From: Anastatus disparis
Lineage: Eukaryota > Arthropoda > Insecta > Hymenoptera > Eupelmidae
NCBI GenBank assembly: GCA_017163975.1
Contig: JAFFSR010000097.1
Coordinates: forward strand, 930,001-994,000
Direction: 5' to 3'
Length of the DNA stretch: 64,000 bases
Shown here piece by piece: positions 46,373 to 58,160 of this stretch. The notes beneath the pieces are model-generated. The model saw nothing but the letters and a program-made list of their open reading frames with translations. It searched no databases and was not told the DNA's origin. The position numbers and the translations under genes were made by a program. How positions within the stretch are numbered: the first letter of the stretch is position 1; each line of letters starts with the position of its first letter.

Positions 46373-49300
46373 TCCTCGATATACTTATATTTTATACAAG
46401 TTCTCAGAAATAGCCCTAGCGTCAATCGCATTAGACGTGCATGTATGATACAATATAACCTATCTATTTACACGTGTTTTCTTGACTCGGTATAATATTA
46501 TATACATAGTATGATACGACATAACCAAGCTATTTACACGTGCATTCATGATTCGGTATACGATTATATATAACCTGGTATACGCGAATCAATAGCTAGG
46601 TATAAGCTTACAGTAGTATCCTCGGTATGCATATACGTATAAATAACCAAGCTAATAATACGCGCACTCACACCTCGGCATAGTAATCTCAGTACGCATA
46701 CACGCGCAAATAACCAAGCTATTTACATGCGCATACTCACCGCGGTATGAACAGCTCGGTACACTAGCATATTAACCACGCTAAATACACACCGCAGTAT
46801 AAACAGCTTAATATACTAGCATATCAACCACGCTAAATACACACCGCGGTATAAACAGCTCGGTATACTAGTATATTAACCGCGCTAAATATACACCGCC
46901 GTATAAACAACTCGTTATACTAGTATATTAACCGCGCTAAATATACACCGCGTTATAAACAGCTCGGTATACTAGCATATTAACCATGCTGAATATATAC
47001 CACGGTATAAATAGCTCGGTATACTAGCATATTAACCGCGCTGAATATACACTGCGGTATAAACAGCTCGGTACAATAGTATGCCACGCTATTTACCCGC
47101 GTATACATGCCTCGCTATACGAGCATACGTGTATAAAAATAGCTCGGTATACTAGCATATTAACCACGCTAAATATACACCACGGTATAAACAGCTCCGT
47201 ACAATAGTATGCCGTGCAATTTACCCGCGTATACATGCCTCGCTATACGAGCATAGACAACGAGGCATACGTGTATAAATATAGCTCGGTATACTAGCAT
47301 ATTAACCGCGCTAAATATACACCTCGGTATAAACAGCTCGGTACAATAATATGCCGCGCTATTTACCCGCGTATACATGCCTCGCTATACGAGCATAGAC
47401 AACGAGGTATACGTGTATAAAAACAGCTCGGTACAATAGTATGCCGCGCTATTTAGCCGGGTTTACATGCCTCGCTATACGAGCATAGACAACGAGGTAT
47501 ACGTGTATAAAAATAGCTCGGTATACACGTATATACACCTAGGTTAACACATATGAACGCACGTATATTACGTGTGTCACGTTGATAATTTTATACTCGT
47601 CTCAAAGTTCGTCTGCATGTGTTCCTAGATGCATCATGTATGTTCTCATATGAATGTGTGCAATCAAACCTTAATATTTATTTAAATTAAGAAAAGGAGT
47701 TAAGAAACGTTTTATTTTTTTTTCCTCTGTGATAATTTATTTAGTTCCTTCGTGATAGTTTATTGTAAGAAATTGATTAGTTTTCATTTGTTTCTTAGAG
47801 GTTATGATATTGATATACACAAGTTAAATTATTTTGTATATATACTGTAGAAAGCATTATATTTCTGATTTTTTTTTCAAATAATTGACCAAATGGTGAT
47901 ATTAGATGATACTACACTGAGAAAAAAATTTATTTGGATTAAGTAAGGCTTAATTGAATCAATGAAATCCCTTAGGTGCGGGCGACACATAAAATATTTT
48001 GTTACATTAATACAAATATTTTAATTGAGTCAAATAAATTTTTCATTTTTTAAAATAAATATTTGATTCTACTAAACATCACAAATATTAGTTGAATAAA
48101 ATTAATTTATTGTTTTAAAAAAATTTTTTATTTATTCAAATGCATATTTGTTTTTCTAATTGCTTATTTCATTACATCAATATGCATATGGTAACTGCAT
48201 CAAATAATATTTTGTATTTTCAAATAAATATTTGACTTACTAAATGTCGCGAAGATTGATTCAATAAAATTAATTTACTGTTTTAACAAAATAAATTATC
48301 AATTAAAATATCCATTTGTTTTTCCAATTAATTATTTCATCATTTTAATGCTATATTAAAAGTAAATTAGTTCAATATTTTATATTTTCAAATAAAAGTA
48401 TAATTTATTGAAAATTGCAAAAATTTTATCAATTATTTGACAAAAAAATCAGAAATATAATGCTTTATACAGTATATTTACAACATAATTTAACTAGTGT
48501 ATATCAATATCATAACCTCTAAGAAACAAATGAAAACTAATCAATTTCTTACAATAAACTATCACAGAGGAACTAAATAAATTATCACAGAGGAAAAAAA
48601 ATAAAACGTATCTTAACTCCTTTTCTTAATTTAAATAAATATTAAAGTTTGATTGCACGCATTGATATGAGAACATACATGATGCATCCAGGAACACATG
48701 CAGACGAACTTTGAGACGAGTATAAAATTATCAACGTGACACACGTAATATACGTGCGTTCATATGTGTTAACCTAGGTGTATATACGTGTATACCGAGC
48801 TATTTTTATACACGTATACCTCGTCGTCTATGCTCGTATAGCGAGGCATGTAAACGCGGCTAAATAGCGCGGCATACTATTGTACCGAGCTGTTTTTATA
48901 CACGTATACCTCGTTGTCTATGCTCGTATAGCGAGGCATGTATACGCGGGTAAATAGCGCGGCATATTATTGTACCGAGCTGTTTATACCGAGGTGTATA
49001 TTTAGCGCGGTTAATATGCTAGTATACCGAGCTATATTTATACACGTATGCCTCGTTGTCTATGCTCGTATAGCGAGGCATGTATACGCGGGTAAATTGC
49101 ACGGCATGCTATTGTACCGAGCTGTTTATACCGTGGTGTATATTTAGCGTGGTTAATATGCTAGTATACCGAGCTATTTTTATACACGTATGCTCGTATA
49201 GCGAAGCATGTATACGCGGGTAAATAGCACGGCATACTATTGTACCGAGCTGTTTATACCGCAGTGTATATTCAGCGCGGTTAATATGCTAGTATACCAA

Positions 49301-49943
49301 GCTATTTATACCGTGGTATATATTCGGCATGGTTAATATGCTAGTATACCAAGCTGTTTATAACGCGGTGTATATTTAGCACGGTTAATATACTAGTATA
49401 ACGAGCTGTTTATACGGCGGTGTATATTTAGCGCGGTTAATATACTAGTATAACGAAATGTTTGTATGGCGGTGTATATTTAGCGCGGTTAATATACAAG
49501 TATATCAAGCTGTTTATACCGCGGTTTGTATTTAGCGTGGTTAATATGCTAGTGTACCGAGCTGTTCATACTGCGGTGAGTATGCGCATGTAAACAGCTT
49601 GGTTATTTGCGCGTGTATGCGTACTGAGATTACTATGCCGAGGTGTGAGTGCGCGTATTAATAGCTTGGTTATTTATACGTATATGCATACCGAGGATAC
49701 TACTGTAAGCTTATACCTAGCTATTGATTCGCGTATACCAGGTTATGTATAATCGTATACCGAATCATGAATGCACGTGTAAATAGCTTGGTTATGTCGT
49801 ATCATACTATGTATATAATATTATACCGAGTCAAGAAAACACGTGTAAATAGATAGGTTATATCGTATCATACATGCACGTCTAATGCGATTGACGCTAG
49901 GGCTATTTCTAAAAACTTGTATAAAATATAAGTATATCGAGGA
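46373..49943. repeat. 3.57 kb palindrome with tandem-repeat arms
   Basis: TCCTCGATATACTTATATTT at 46373 recurs inverted up to 49943, and the arms stay in register throughout, with the centre near 48158. The outer arm contains ATTAGACGTGCATGTATG and TGTTTTCTTGACTCGGTATA. The middle of each arm holds tandem units of about 52 bp (GCTCGGTATACTAGCATATT, then AACCGCGCTAAATATACACC, then GCGGTATAAACA), followed by longer composite units with CCTCGCTATACGAGCATAGA. The spacer (about 47900-48440) has two or three AT-rich direct repeats. Both arms encode the same 69-residue chance frame. The structure resembles Foldback-type transposons, whose long TIRs contain tandem repeats, but no transposase or clear target duplication is visible. 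Confidence 0.85.
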
Positions 49944-50393
49944 TACATCTTTTAAACGCTTAGTTGTAGCAATCGGATTTAAAACCACAGGATTTTCCAT
50001 GAGTGTGAATAATTTATGCAAGCTCTTTTCGCATGCATATTACATTTGCTAGAACGATCTTCGGTTGATATTAAGTATTTTTATAATTAATGAAACGGTC
50101 ACAAAAAAAGCTACTGTGTGATAATGAAATGTTTACTCGGTATCTCTATATGGCTTGTTATACGTATTTACTCCTATTGTATATAAAATACTTGATAAAT
50201 AAAAAAATATCAAATTGTTATTTTGTATCGTATGGTTGATTCAGGAATAATCATGAACCACGATTCAGCATACTGGAGCAAATTTTACCGTTATTAATTT
50301 ATCACAGGTGGAATTTTGAATTGCCGAACTTCCATGCTACTGTGAATACAGCCATAATTGTGTTAACAAGTTATTCGTTTAGTATTATATTAA
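49944..50393. other. AT-rich spacer, no gene
   Basis: Between the large palindrome and copy B. Contains no supportable gene or repeat. The four bases TTAA at 50390-50393 are the left target duplication of copy B. Confidence 0.6.
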
Positions 50394-50940
50394 GGCTGAT
50401 TCCATTTCAAATCGAACAGTCAGTATACACTCAAGTCGCCAATTACTGTGCTCATGGAGTATGTTATTCTACCCTAAAAATAAGGGTATACGTATTTTTT
50501 TATTTTGCTGAAATATCAAAATTGCATCAGATATGCACTTTTGAAAATTGCATACAAAAACTAAATGTTAAAACTGAAAATGTTGAGAATAACTTTAGAG
50601 AGCTATCGTTTTACCAATTTCCAATGAATTTTGATAAACCTTTTTTTATTTTATTTCGTTTTGAGCCCTCTTCAACTCCGTGCAAGAAATTAAAAAAAAA
50701 AACTAAAAAATGACTGAGATATATGCATTTTACCAAAAAATGCACTTTTTATGCACATGCATTTTTCTCGAAAAGGCCATTTTTTTTTTGCTGAAATTTT
50801 TTTTACTGATAGAGGACCAAAATACCTATCTAATAGTACTTGTTTGATCCCAGGTTTTTTGGTTTGGAGCGAGAAAAAAATTCACAAATTTTGTTGGTGA
50901 AAAATGCTTGTATATACGTTCGGAAGTCTTAAGCAGTCGA
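50394..50940 (+). repeat. terminal inverted repeat of copy B (downstream end)
   Basis: Starts GGCTGATTCCATTTC and is the inverse of 53795-54341. Open frames inside it are chance frames shared with the other TIRs of the family. Confidence 0.85.
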
Positions 50941-51069
50941 CATTTAAATATTATCCTTCGTTTAGCATTATCCAGGAACAACGACGTGGACGTAGAAGGA
51001 TTCTGTTCCCTTCGGGGTGCTTTTTTAGAGTGAGTACCCCTTGCCTCTCACTGTTGGGATGCGTCAAAA

Positions 51070-53461
51070 AAATAATTATAGATAATTATTGTTTTTTATT
51101 TTTGCGCTTATTTTTTTTAGTTTTAAATGTAGTCTCACGACGCTTGGCTTTTTTTTTCTTGTTTTTCACTTCATTTAGTGCATGTATAGCTGTTCTGCCA
51201 ATAAATATATGTGATTTTAATTTCCTAAGTTTTTTTAACCACATATGACTTTTTTGAATTCCATTATATTTAGAAACCCCACTCCATTCAATATTTTTCT
51301 TTTTTCTAAATCTTTCAATCTCATTTATTGGTAGTAAAATGATTTTTATTGCATTGGTGTAACTTTGAACCCAATTTATAAATCGTCAGCATTTTGTATC
51401 GATTCTTCATGAACTCTTTTCAAGTTATGTGAAGTAGCATAATGCTTTAGAAGCCCACCTATTCCATCAACGGCTCCTTTCCCATGACCAGTCGCAGAAA
51501 ATAACCATTTTATTTCATAAAACCAATGTTTGAATTCATGTAGTTGAAAACGATTTTTAAATTGGCTTGCAGCTCCATCTGATATGATAGTGACTTTAGT
51601 AACTAAATAATTCTTTTTCATAAGATCGATAATTTTATTTATTGCTAGTAGTGCATATGCAGTATCATGCTTTTTGTCGTCACTAACTATCGCAAAACTT
51701 TGTGTTATCTCTCCTTGGTAACAGACTGCAGTAAAAATAGAAATTTGGTTATTTACCCAATGATTTCCTTGAACCGCTTTATTATTTATTACAGACCAAT
51801 TTTCTGCAAAGTCAACGTGGATGATTAACTTAGTAGGATCAGCTTTACCTTCTTCTTTTTTTTTTATAGCTTCACGTTGAATATTTTTTATGTTTATATG
51901 AGTACTTGCTTTCAATGCGCAGATTGAAAGTTTTTCTTTAAAAACTGTTAAGCTTATTGTTTGTTTAATAAGATTACCATTATCCCACAAAGCAAACGTA
52001 ATTTCATCTTCACAATTTTGTTTCAGTTTTAACAATTCTAATGTGATACCCGCACCACCGGGACAATCTTTGCATTCTTGCAAGAAACATGAATCAGATG
52101 GTTCAGAACACAACATTGTGTTAGTTATTTCTGAACGAATTGAAGCTAATTCGGAATTCTTATCGCCTCTAAAACGAATCAAACTTGTAAGAAACAGTTC
52201 AAAATTTTCGCAATGTACACAAAGACAAGTTTCCTACACAGGGCTAGTTAAGACGAAACTTGGTCTTAGACTATAGAATTTCGATTTTCCTATTTGTAAG
52301 TTTGGATTTTCTTTTCTTAATTGACTATATGTTTCTTTTAAGCTTCGAGTAAGAAACCGTTTGACTTTTTTAGTTTTTGTGTTATTAATTTTAACAGTTA
52401 CGACATCAGATTTATTTGGACTTTGTCTACTACAATTAAAATCATCATTTAAAAAATATTCCATAACGATATTTTTTGTGCTTTCATCAATAGGATGACC
52501 AGTATATAAATCTGGCTCCGAATAAACTCCTTTATTTTTCACGAGATTTCTTGATTTATTTATCATATACTCGCTTATATTCGGGAATAGTGAGCAAACT
52601 TTTATTTTGCTTAATTTTGAAGGTAGTAGAGTTAGAAGTTTTATTTTCTCCGAAATAGAAGAGCATTTTTCTAAAGCCAATTTAAAATTTTCTAAAAATT
52701 CATTCCAATAGTTTTCAGTGGAATTTTCGTCCGATTCTATTGATTCAACTGAAATGCCATACGCATCTTCTAATTTACTTCCAACAGTAGCAGAAAAAGC
52801 TGAAATTAAGGATTTTTAGGCACGACCGCTATACGGAAGTGCCTTATATTTTCGACATCGCGAAAAATGTTACCCTTTAAAATATGTTTTTTTATGATAA
52901 AAAACTTATTTTTATAGCAAAATAAGACTATTACGAGGCGACGATCGCGAAGCGATGCAAGGCCCGAGGGCATTTCAGAGCTGAGCGAAGCGAAGCTCTG
53001 AAAGGACCAAGGTGCCAGCCACAGCGGCCCAAAGGGCCGCTGTGGCGAGCTAGTTTCTTTTTAGATACGTAATTTCCTCTAAAATTTTCAGGTATTGCAG
53101 TTTTTCTTTTCAGGGGTGAGATGCATTCAGGTAAAACTGAATTAATACTCTCGTTTAATTCCTCTATTCGTTCGGGTGTCTTCGGAATAAAATCATCATC
53201 TCTTCCGCTAAAAAGTTCAGTGATTTCATTTTCAGATATAGACTCTAGATCACTTAAAATCATTTTTGATATGCGTTTATGGCAATTTTTACATACATTA
53301 GTAGATGGCAATATATTTAAATCTGGATGAAGCTGTGCCAAATTAATGGCTAAATCTTCCAACGGTCTAAAACGTGGATCACTGCTCATATAAACTACCT
53401 TTTTATGCATTTGAAAAAAATCGGGACATGAAATTCTTTTAGAAGAGTAAATTTCGGACAT
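51070..53461 (-). pseudogene. transposase-like protein of copy B
   Basis: Minus-strand counterpart of 1351-3487: N-terminal segment 53461-53054 (STNVCKNCHKRISKM, showing the CxxC lost in copy A), the inserted hairpin element, 52680-52234, then 52182-51376 after an in-frame TAG. The core motifs IIHVDFAENWS, IISDGAASQFKNR and TGHGKGAVDGIGG are all retained. The C-terminus is frameshifted after ESIQNADDL. Between the copies, many differences in the N-terminal half are conservative. Both copies are dead. Confidence 0.75.
52818..53053. mobile_element. 236 bp hairpin-rich, GC-rich insertion in copy B
   Basis: Absent from copy A, where the flanks are continuous. It contains a 5 bp stem GGCAC/GTGCC at the left edge, a 10 bp stem TTTCAGAGCT/AGCTCTGAAA (52973-53003) and a perfect 12 bp stem CCACAGCGGCCC/GGGCCGCTGTGG with AAA loop (53019-53045), and ends CGAGCTAG before T. 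A strong hairpin followed by CTAG and a T is the 3' signature of Helitrons. However, the left end is AG rather than TC, and extra Ts at the site suggest a short duplication. It could also be a bacterial-style palindromic element. Unresolved. Confidence 0.6.
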
Positions 53462-53794
53462 TGTTATTTCACAATTTTGTTGAATTTTTCACAAGCCCGA
53501 GAAGCACCTTTCAAAGCAGCCGTAAAAATAACTAGCTTCTATATAACAGTTCTAATATGCTGTTTTGGTTACGCGATGTATTTGTCCGCGAGTTAGCCTC
53601 CTATTGTTTGTACATCGAAACATACATAATATAGATATACACGAATAGAATTCTTTTTTTTCATGTTTAAATATTTATTTTTATATTACGAATTTACATA
53701 TATATATATATATATATATATCACTATTGATGCTATATACATGCATACAAATGTAAACAAATGATGAGCCAAGCATACGACAGTGTTTGAATGC

Positions 53795-54341
53795 AGACTG
53801 CTTAAGACTTCCGAACGTATATACAAGCATTTTTCACCAACAAAATTTGTGAATTTTTTTCTCGCTCCAAACCAAAAAACCCGGGATCAAACAAGTACTA
53901 TTAGATAGGTATTTTGGTCCTCTATCAGCAAAAAAAATTTCAGCAAAAAAAAAAAATGGCCTTTTCGAGAAAAATGCATGTGCATAAAAAGTGCATTTTT
54001 TGGTAAAATGTATATATCTCAGTCATTTTTTAGTTTTTTCTTAAATTTCTTGCACGGAGTTGAAGAGGGCTCAAAACGAAATAAAATAAAAAAAGGTTTA
54101 TAAAAATTCATTGGAAATTGGTAAAACGATAGCTCTCTAAAGTTATTCTCAACATTTTCAGTTTTAACATTTAGTTTTTGTATGCAATTTTCAAAAGTGC
54201 ATATCTGATGCAATTTTGATATTTCAGCAAAATAAAAAAATACGTATACCCTTATTTTTAGGGTAGAATAACATACTCCATTAGCGCAGTAATTGGTGAC
54301 TTGAGTGTATACTGACTGTTCGATTTGAAATGGAATCAGCC
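53795..54341 (-). repeat. terminal inverted repeat of copy B (upstream end)
   Basis: Inverse of 50394-50940, ending GGAATCAGCC at 54341 and followed by TTAA. Confidence 0.85.
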
Positions 54342-54373
54342 TTAAAGTATTGTTTGAGTACTGCTTAATAGTG

Positions 54374-54374
<1 letters not shown>

Positions 54375-54422
<48 letters not shown>

Positions 54423-54475
54423 TATATACTTGGGGGGGTTCCCCCCTGCTCGCTCCGCTCACCAACCCCCCGAAT
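54375..54475. repeat. TA microsatellite and a G/C-run palindrome
   Basis: A TA array at 54377-54428 is followed by GGGGGGGTTCCCCCC (about 54432-54446) and GCTCGCTCCGCTCACC, then CCCCCC. It is a GC-rich patch in AT-rich DNA, perhaps the end of a short element related in style to 52818-53053. Confidence 0.5.
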
Positions 54476-55194
54476 GCACACATTCCAAAGTAAATAGGAG
54501 AGTAGGACATAATGAGTTGAAATTTCATATTTGTGAATGTGAAAAAAGTTCAATAGAAAACATCGATACATAAAAATATAAGATATGAAGTTATAGAATT
54601 AGAATTAATAGAAAAAAGATGGTTCAACGCGATATTCAAAAGTTTACAATGAATCAAACTTATATATTTTTGAAATAAATTAAAAATAGAATATAAAATA
54701 GAATATTAAAAATAAAAATGAAATTGAACTTGATATTATTTGAAATTTGTATATATGGAATTCACGGATCATCGTAATAGCATAAACGCACGATCGAGCT
54801 TTTTAAATTCTGCTCTGGGCGTCTCAGATCCTGAGTCGAGATTTTTGATTTCTGTAGTATTCTTGAATACGTGACTTCTATAATAGCGATTAAATAAGTA
54901 CAGGTATTAGAGCAAGTTGTTTGGAATAAATGTACAAAAATTCATGATATTTATGATTATAGTAATTTTATTTCATAATTATTCATTCTTTTTAATTTTA
55001 GTAAACTAAACTTCTAAATAATATAATTCTTTTTAAATAAATAAAAGTTTTATTTTACTGCTATTATCATTGATTAAATAAAATCATTTTTTTAGACATA
55101 TTAGTGATTTTTATATTTTTTTTCTTAAACATATGATGTAAATGATACATCTAAGTTATAAATTTTTTATTTGAAGTACATATCGACGTCCCGT
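54476..55194. other. AT-rich region, no gene
   Basis: No frame, motif or repeat that I can support. Confidence 0.6.
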
Positions 55195-55545
55195 ACGAAA
55201 AAAGCACGACTCAGGCTTTTACGAAAATAAGCACAGTTCAAAGAGTTTTAACGAAAAGTAGCACCGTTCGTGTTTCCCTTACGAAAAAAAGCACGGTTCA
55301 CAGGGTTTGACGAAGAGTAGCACGAATGGTGAAAATTTAACGAAAAAAAGCACGGTTCGCTGAGTTTCAACGAAAACTAGCACAGTTCATGGAGCTCCGA
55401 CGAAAAAAAGCACGGTTCGCTAAGTTTCAACGAAAAGTAGCACGACTCATGGAGCTCCAACGAAAAAAAGCACGACACGTTAGACTCGGACGAAAAGTAA
55501 CACGATTCGCGAAACACTGACGAATACTAGCACAACTCGATATGC
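55195..55545. repeat. 30 bp minisatellite with 60 bp alternating pattern
   Basis: Twelve units begin ACGAAAA and contain AGCAC at the same offset. Most are exactly 30 bp. Alternate units carry AAAAGCAC and AAGTAGCAC (or CTAGCAC), and the second halves alternate too in units 6-9 (CGGTTCGCTRAGTTTCA versus CATGGAGCTCC). It is therefore a dimeric array. Confidence 0.9.
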
Positions 55546-57152
55546 AATATTACAATTTGTACCTTATTAAAAACTTGATTATCTTAAAATATAATGAAAA
55601 GGGGTTTATTAGTTATTTTTCTTATGAATTGTTTGAATATTTTCAATATGTTTTAATTAAATTATATGCTCAGTGGTTTTCGATTCGTTTGATTAGAAAG
55701 TTGCCGATAAATATTTTAATATTAATAAAAAATAAATATTTTATAAAAAAATTTCAACAATCTATTCAATTTTATAAGACTTTAATTTAGTGGGAGAAAA
55801 GTACTTTTTTCCCGCAAAATTTTAGAAGTTAAAAATATTCTTCTTTCGGCTCGCTTTTCGATTTAATAAAGTGGCCATTATTGTTGAGGTGTGAATAAAA
55901 TACTATTTATTAACTATACGCGTTTATGGTTTTTTAATTTTGCATTGGTATTCCAACGGGCAATTCATTATAATTTTGCTGGAAATTATATCATAAATAA
56001 TTACAATTTTCTTGAATATTTAACAACCTCCTTATCTGTTTGCTATCTTTTTACTATGTTATTTTTTAGCAACCAAGGTGACAAATAAATTTTGTTTACA
56101 GTAGCGTACAATTCATAGCCAGACTCTTTATTTTACCTTTTTTAAAAATAATATTTAAATAAAAAAAGTTTTCTATTCTTAAAATATGCAACAAATGGAC
56201 ATTTCAAAATATAGAAAATGAAAAGATGTTTTATTCTCGAAAATTACCAAAATGCATGCTTTAATAATAAATAAAATGTTATTGTATTTCATATATATGC
56301 TTTGTGATCATGCTAAGCTTTTAAACGCTGCAGGAATCTATAATTTACAAATTTTAAAATCAAAATCTATAGAATTAGAGGTAATGAACATTTATTGATA
56401 CTGTTTTAATTACATTTATAATATTAAGTTCAATTTTTACAGTTGGCAATATTCAATCAGTGTTTTCACAATAATTCAGAAGCCATAATAATTTTGGGGA
56501 ATTGGAGCTATTATGTGCATTCTTTTGTATTTCAAATATCAATTATATTACATGATGTACTTTTATATAAATTAAATGAAATAAATATTTTAATTTTTTT
56601 CGATTATACACTGTTAGGAAAAACATGAATAATTTTACGTTATTTTTTGTACGATTCCATAAAAATTATAAATTTTACCATAATTTAATTATACAATTGC
56701 ATAAAATTTAAAAGAAAAATTTCAGTGATTCACTCGAAACAAAATTCTATTATTTTTAACAGTTTAAATTTCGTTCATAAACAGCAATAAACATGCAGAC
56801 GCTTGAAGCGTCGCCACTCTACTCTCGGGGTAATCAAATACTATAAACTGCGTATAGCAGGATCTTATATCTCGACGTCTGAGACGTCCAACACGAAATT
56901 AATTTTTGCTCAGCTTCGTATTAAGAGTTTTCAAGCTTTTCTAGAATTATCATCATTCGATATACGATAGAATTAAGTAGATTTTAGAATATATGATTTA
57001 CGATTATCTTCGTTTTGCAAATTTTCGCGAAATTTTTTATCAAAATGTTATATATAACTTTATCGCAAAAGTTTATGAAACTTTACTAAAAATTTATACA
57101 CAAGACACATTAAAGTTTTTATAATATTGTCTAAAAATTGTACAGTAAGCTA
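55546..57152. other. AT-rich region, no gene
   Basis: Short chance frames only. Two small near-palindromes, GACGCTTGAAGCGTC (about 56798) and GACGTCTGAGACGTC (about 56876), are the only structured spots. Confidence 0.55.
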
Positions 57153-57156
57153 TTAA

Positions 57157-57530
57157 GGGGATGTAAAATGGACACTACACCTGTACTCATAAATATTTAC
57201 TATCTTTACATTTCATAGCAAAATTTTCAATAAAAAAATGCATTAAGTTGTAGTATGTACCATGACGATTATTCAGTTAAATTTTTAAATGAATTCATTC
57301 ATTAGTTATTGAGAATTTTGGGTTCCAAAATTATTTATTAAAATTTTTCAATTTTGTACAGGAATCCAAATATCTTAAAAGCTAATGAATGAATTTATTT
57401 GAAAACTTATCAAAATAATCATCATGGTACATACTACAAGCTAATGCATTTCTTTTCTGGAAATTCAGCAATAAAATAGAAAGGGAGCTAATATCTATAA
57501 GTACAGGTGTAGTGTCCGTTTTACATCTCC
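57157..57530. mobile_element. 374 bp TTAA-flanked foldback MITE
   Basis: GGGGATGTAAAATGGACACT and its inverse form the termini, flanked by TTAA on both sides (57153-57156, 57531-57534). The arms match almost to the centre. A TTAA duplication is typical of piggyBac-type MITEs. Confidence 0.85.
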
Positions 57531-57555
57531 TTAATAAAATCTTGTGAAAATATTT

Positions 57556-57760
57556 CATTATCCCATATGAAAATAATTTTTGTGAGATATTGTTAATAAC
57601 TGTTAATAATTGTAATAAACTACCGCAATTGAGACATTAATAAAATCAATATTAATAGTAAAATTATTGTTATTAACAGTTATTCATATTTTATCACATT
57701 TTTACACAATTATTAATAGTTTTTCACAGAAATTATTTCCATATGGGATAATCTTACAAA
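57556..57760. repeat. small palindrome
   Basis: ATTATCCCATATGAAAATAA at about 57560 recurs inverted as TTATTTCCATATGGGATAAT at about 57735. The interior is AT-rich. No terminal duplication was identified. Confidence 0.6.
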
Positions 57761-58160
57761 AACTTTTTATAATAATCTTGTATTTTTTATTAAAACATTA
57801 TCATAGTATTACACGTATTAACTTCGCTGTAAAATTAACAGAGCTTTAATGAAAGGCTTGTATAATACATGAAGATTACGATACATTATAAATATTTTTT
57901 AACAAAAATATTGTTGAAAAATATTTTGTGTTATGAAATAACTTATTATTATTAATTTTATTAATTTATTTCTATGTATTTCTTTTATATTTTTTAAAAT
58001 AGAATGCAATCTTTCTTCTGAATTTACACAAAAAGCAGTTTGAAACAAAATTATACATATTTTCTAAAAGAAGAATAAGAAAAATTTTGAAGAAGGAAAA
58101 ACAATAGGTATGTGATTAAATAAAAGCATATATAATTATTTTTTATATATTTTAAATATC

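Larger units (their letters stand above)
50394..54341 (-). mobile_element. long-TIR DNA transposon, copy B
   Basis: 3,948 bp, the same family as 467-4178 in opposite orientation, with TTAA duplications (50390-50393 and 54342-54345). TIRs of about 545 bp lie at 50394-50940 and 53795-54341. It is longer than copy A chiefly because of the 236 bp insertion at 52818-53053. Confidence 0.9.

Noticed and set aside
47169..49147. Identical 69-residue frames on opposite strands
   Set aside because: They are mirror images from the two arms of the palindrome and consist of its tandem repeats.
55195..55545. Possible CRISPR array
   Set aside because: Units are in direct contact with no true unique spacers; the second halves repeat in alternate units, and the context is animal transposon DNA with no cas genes.
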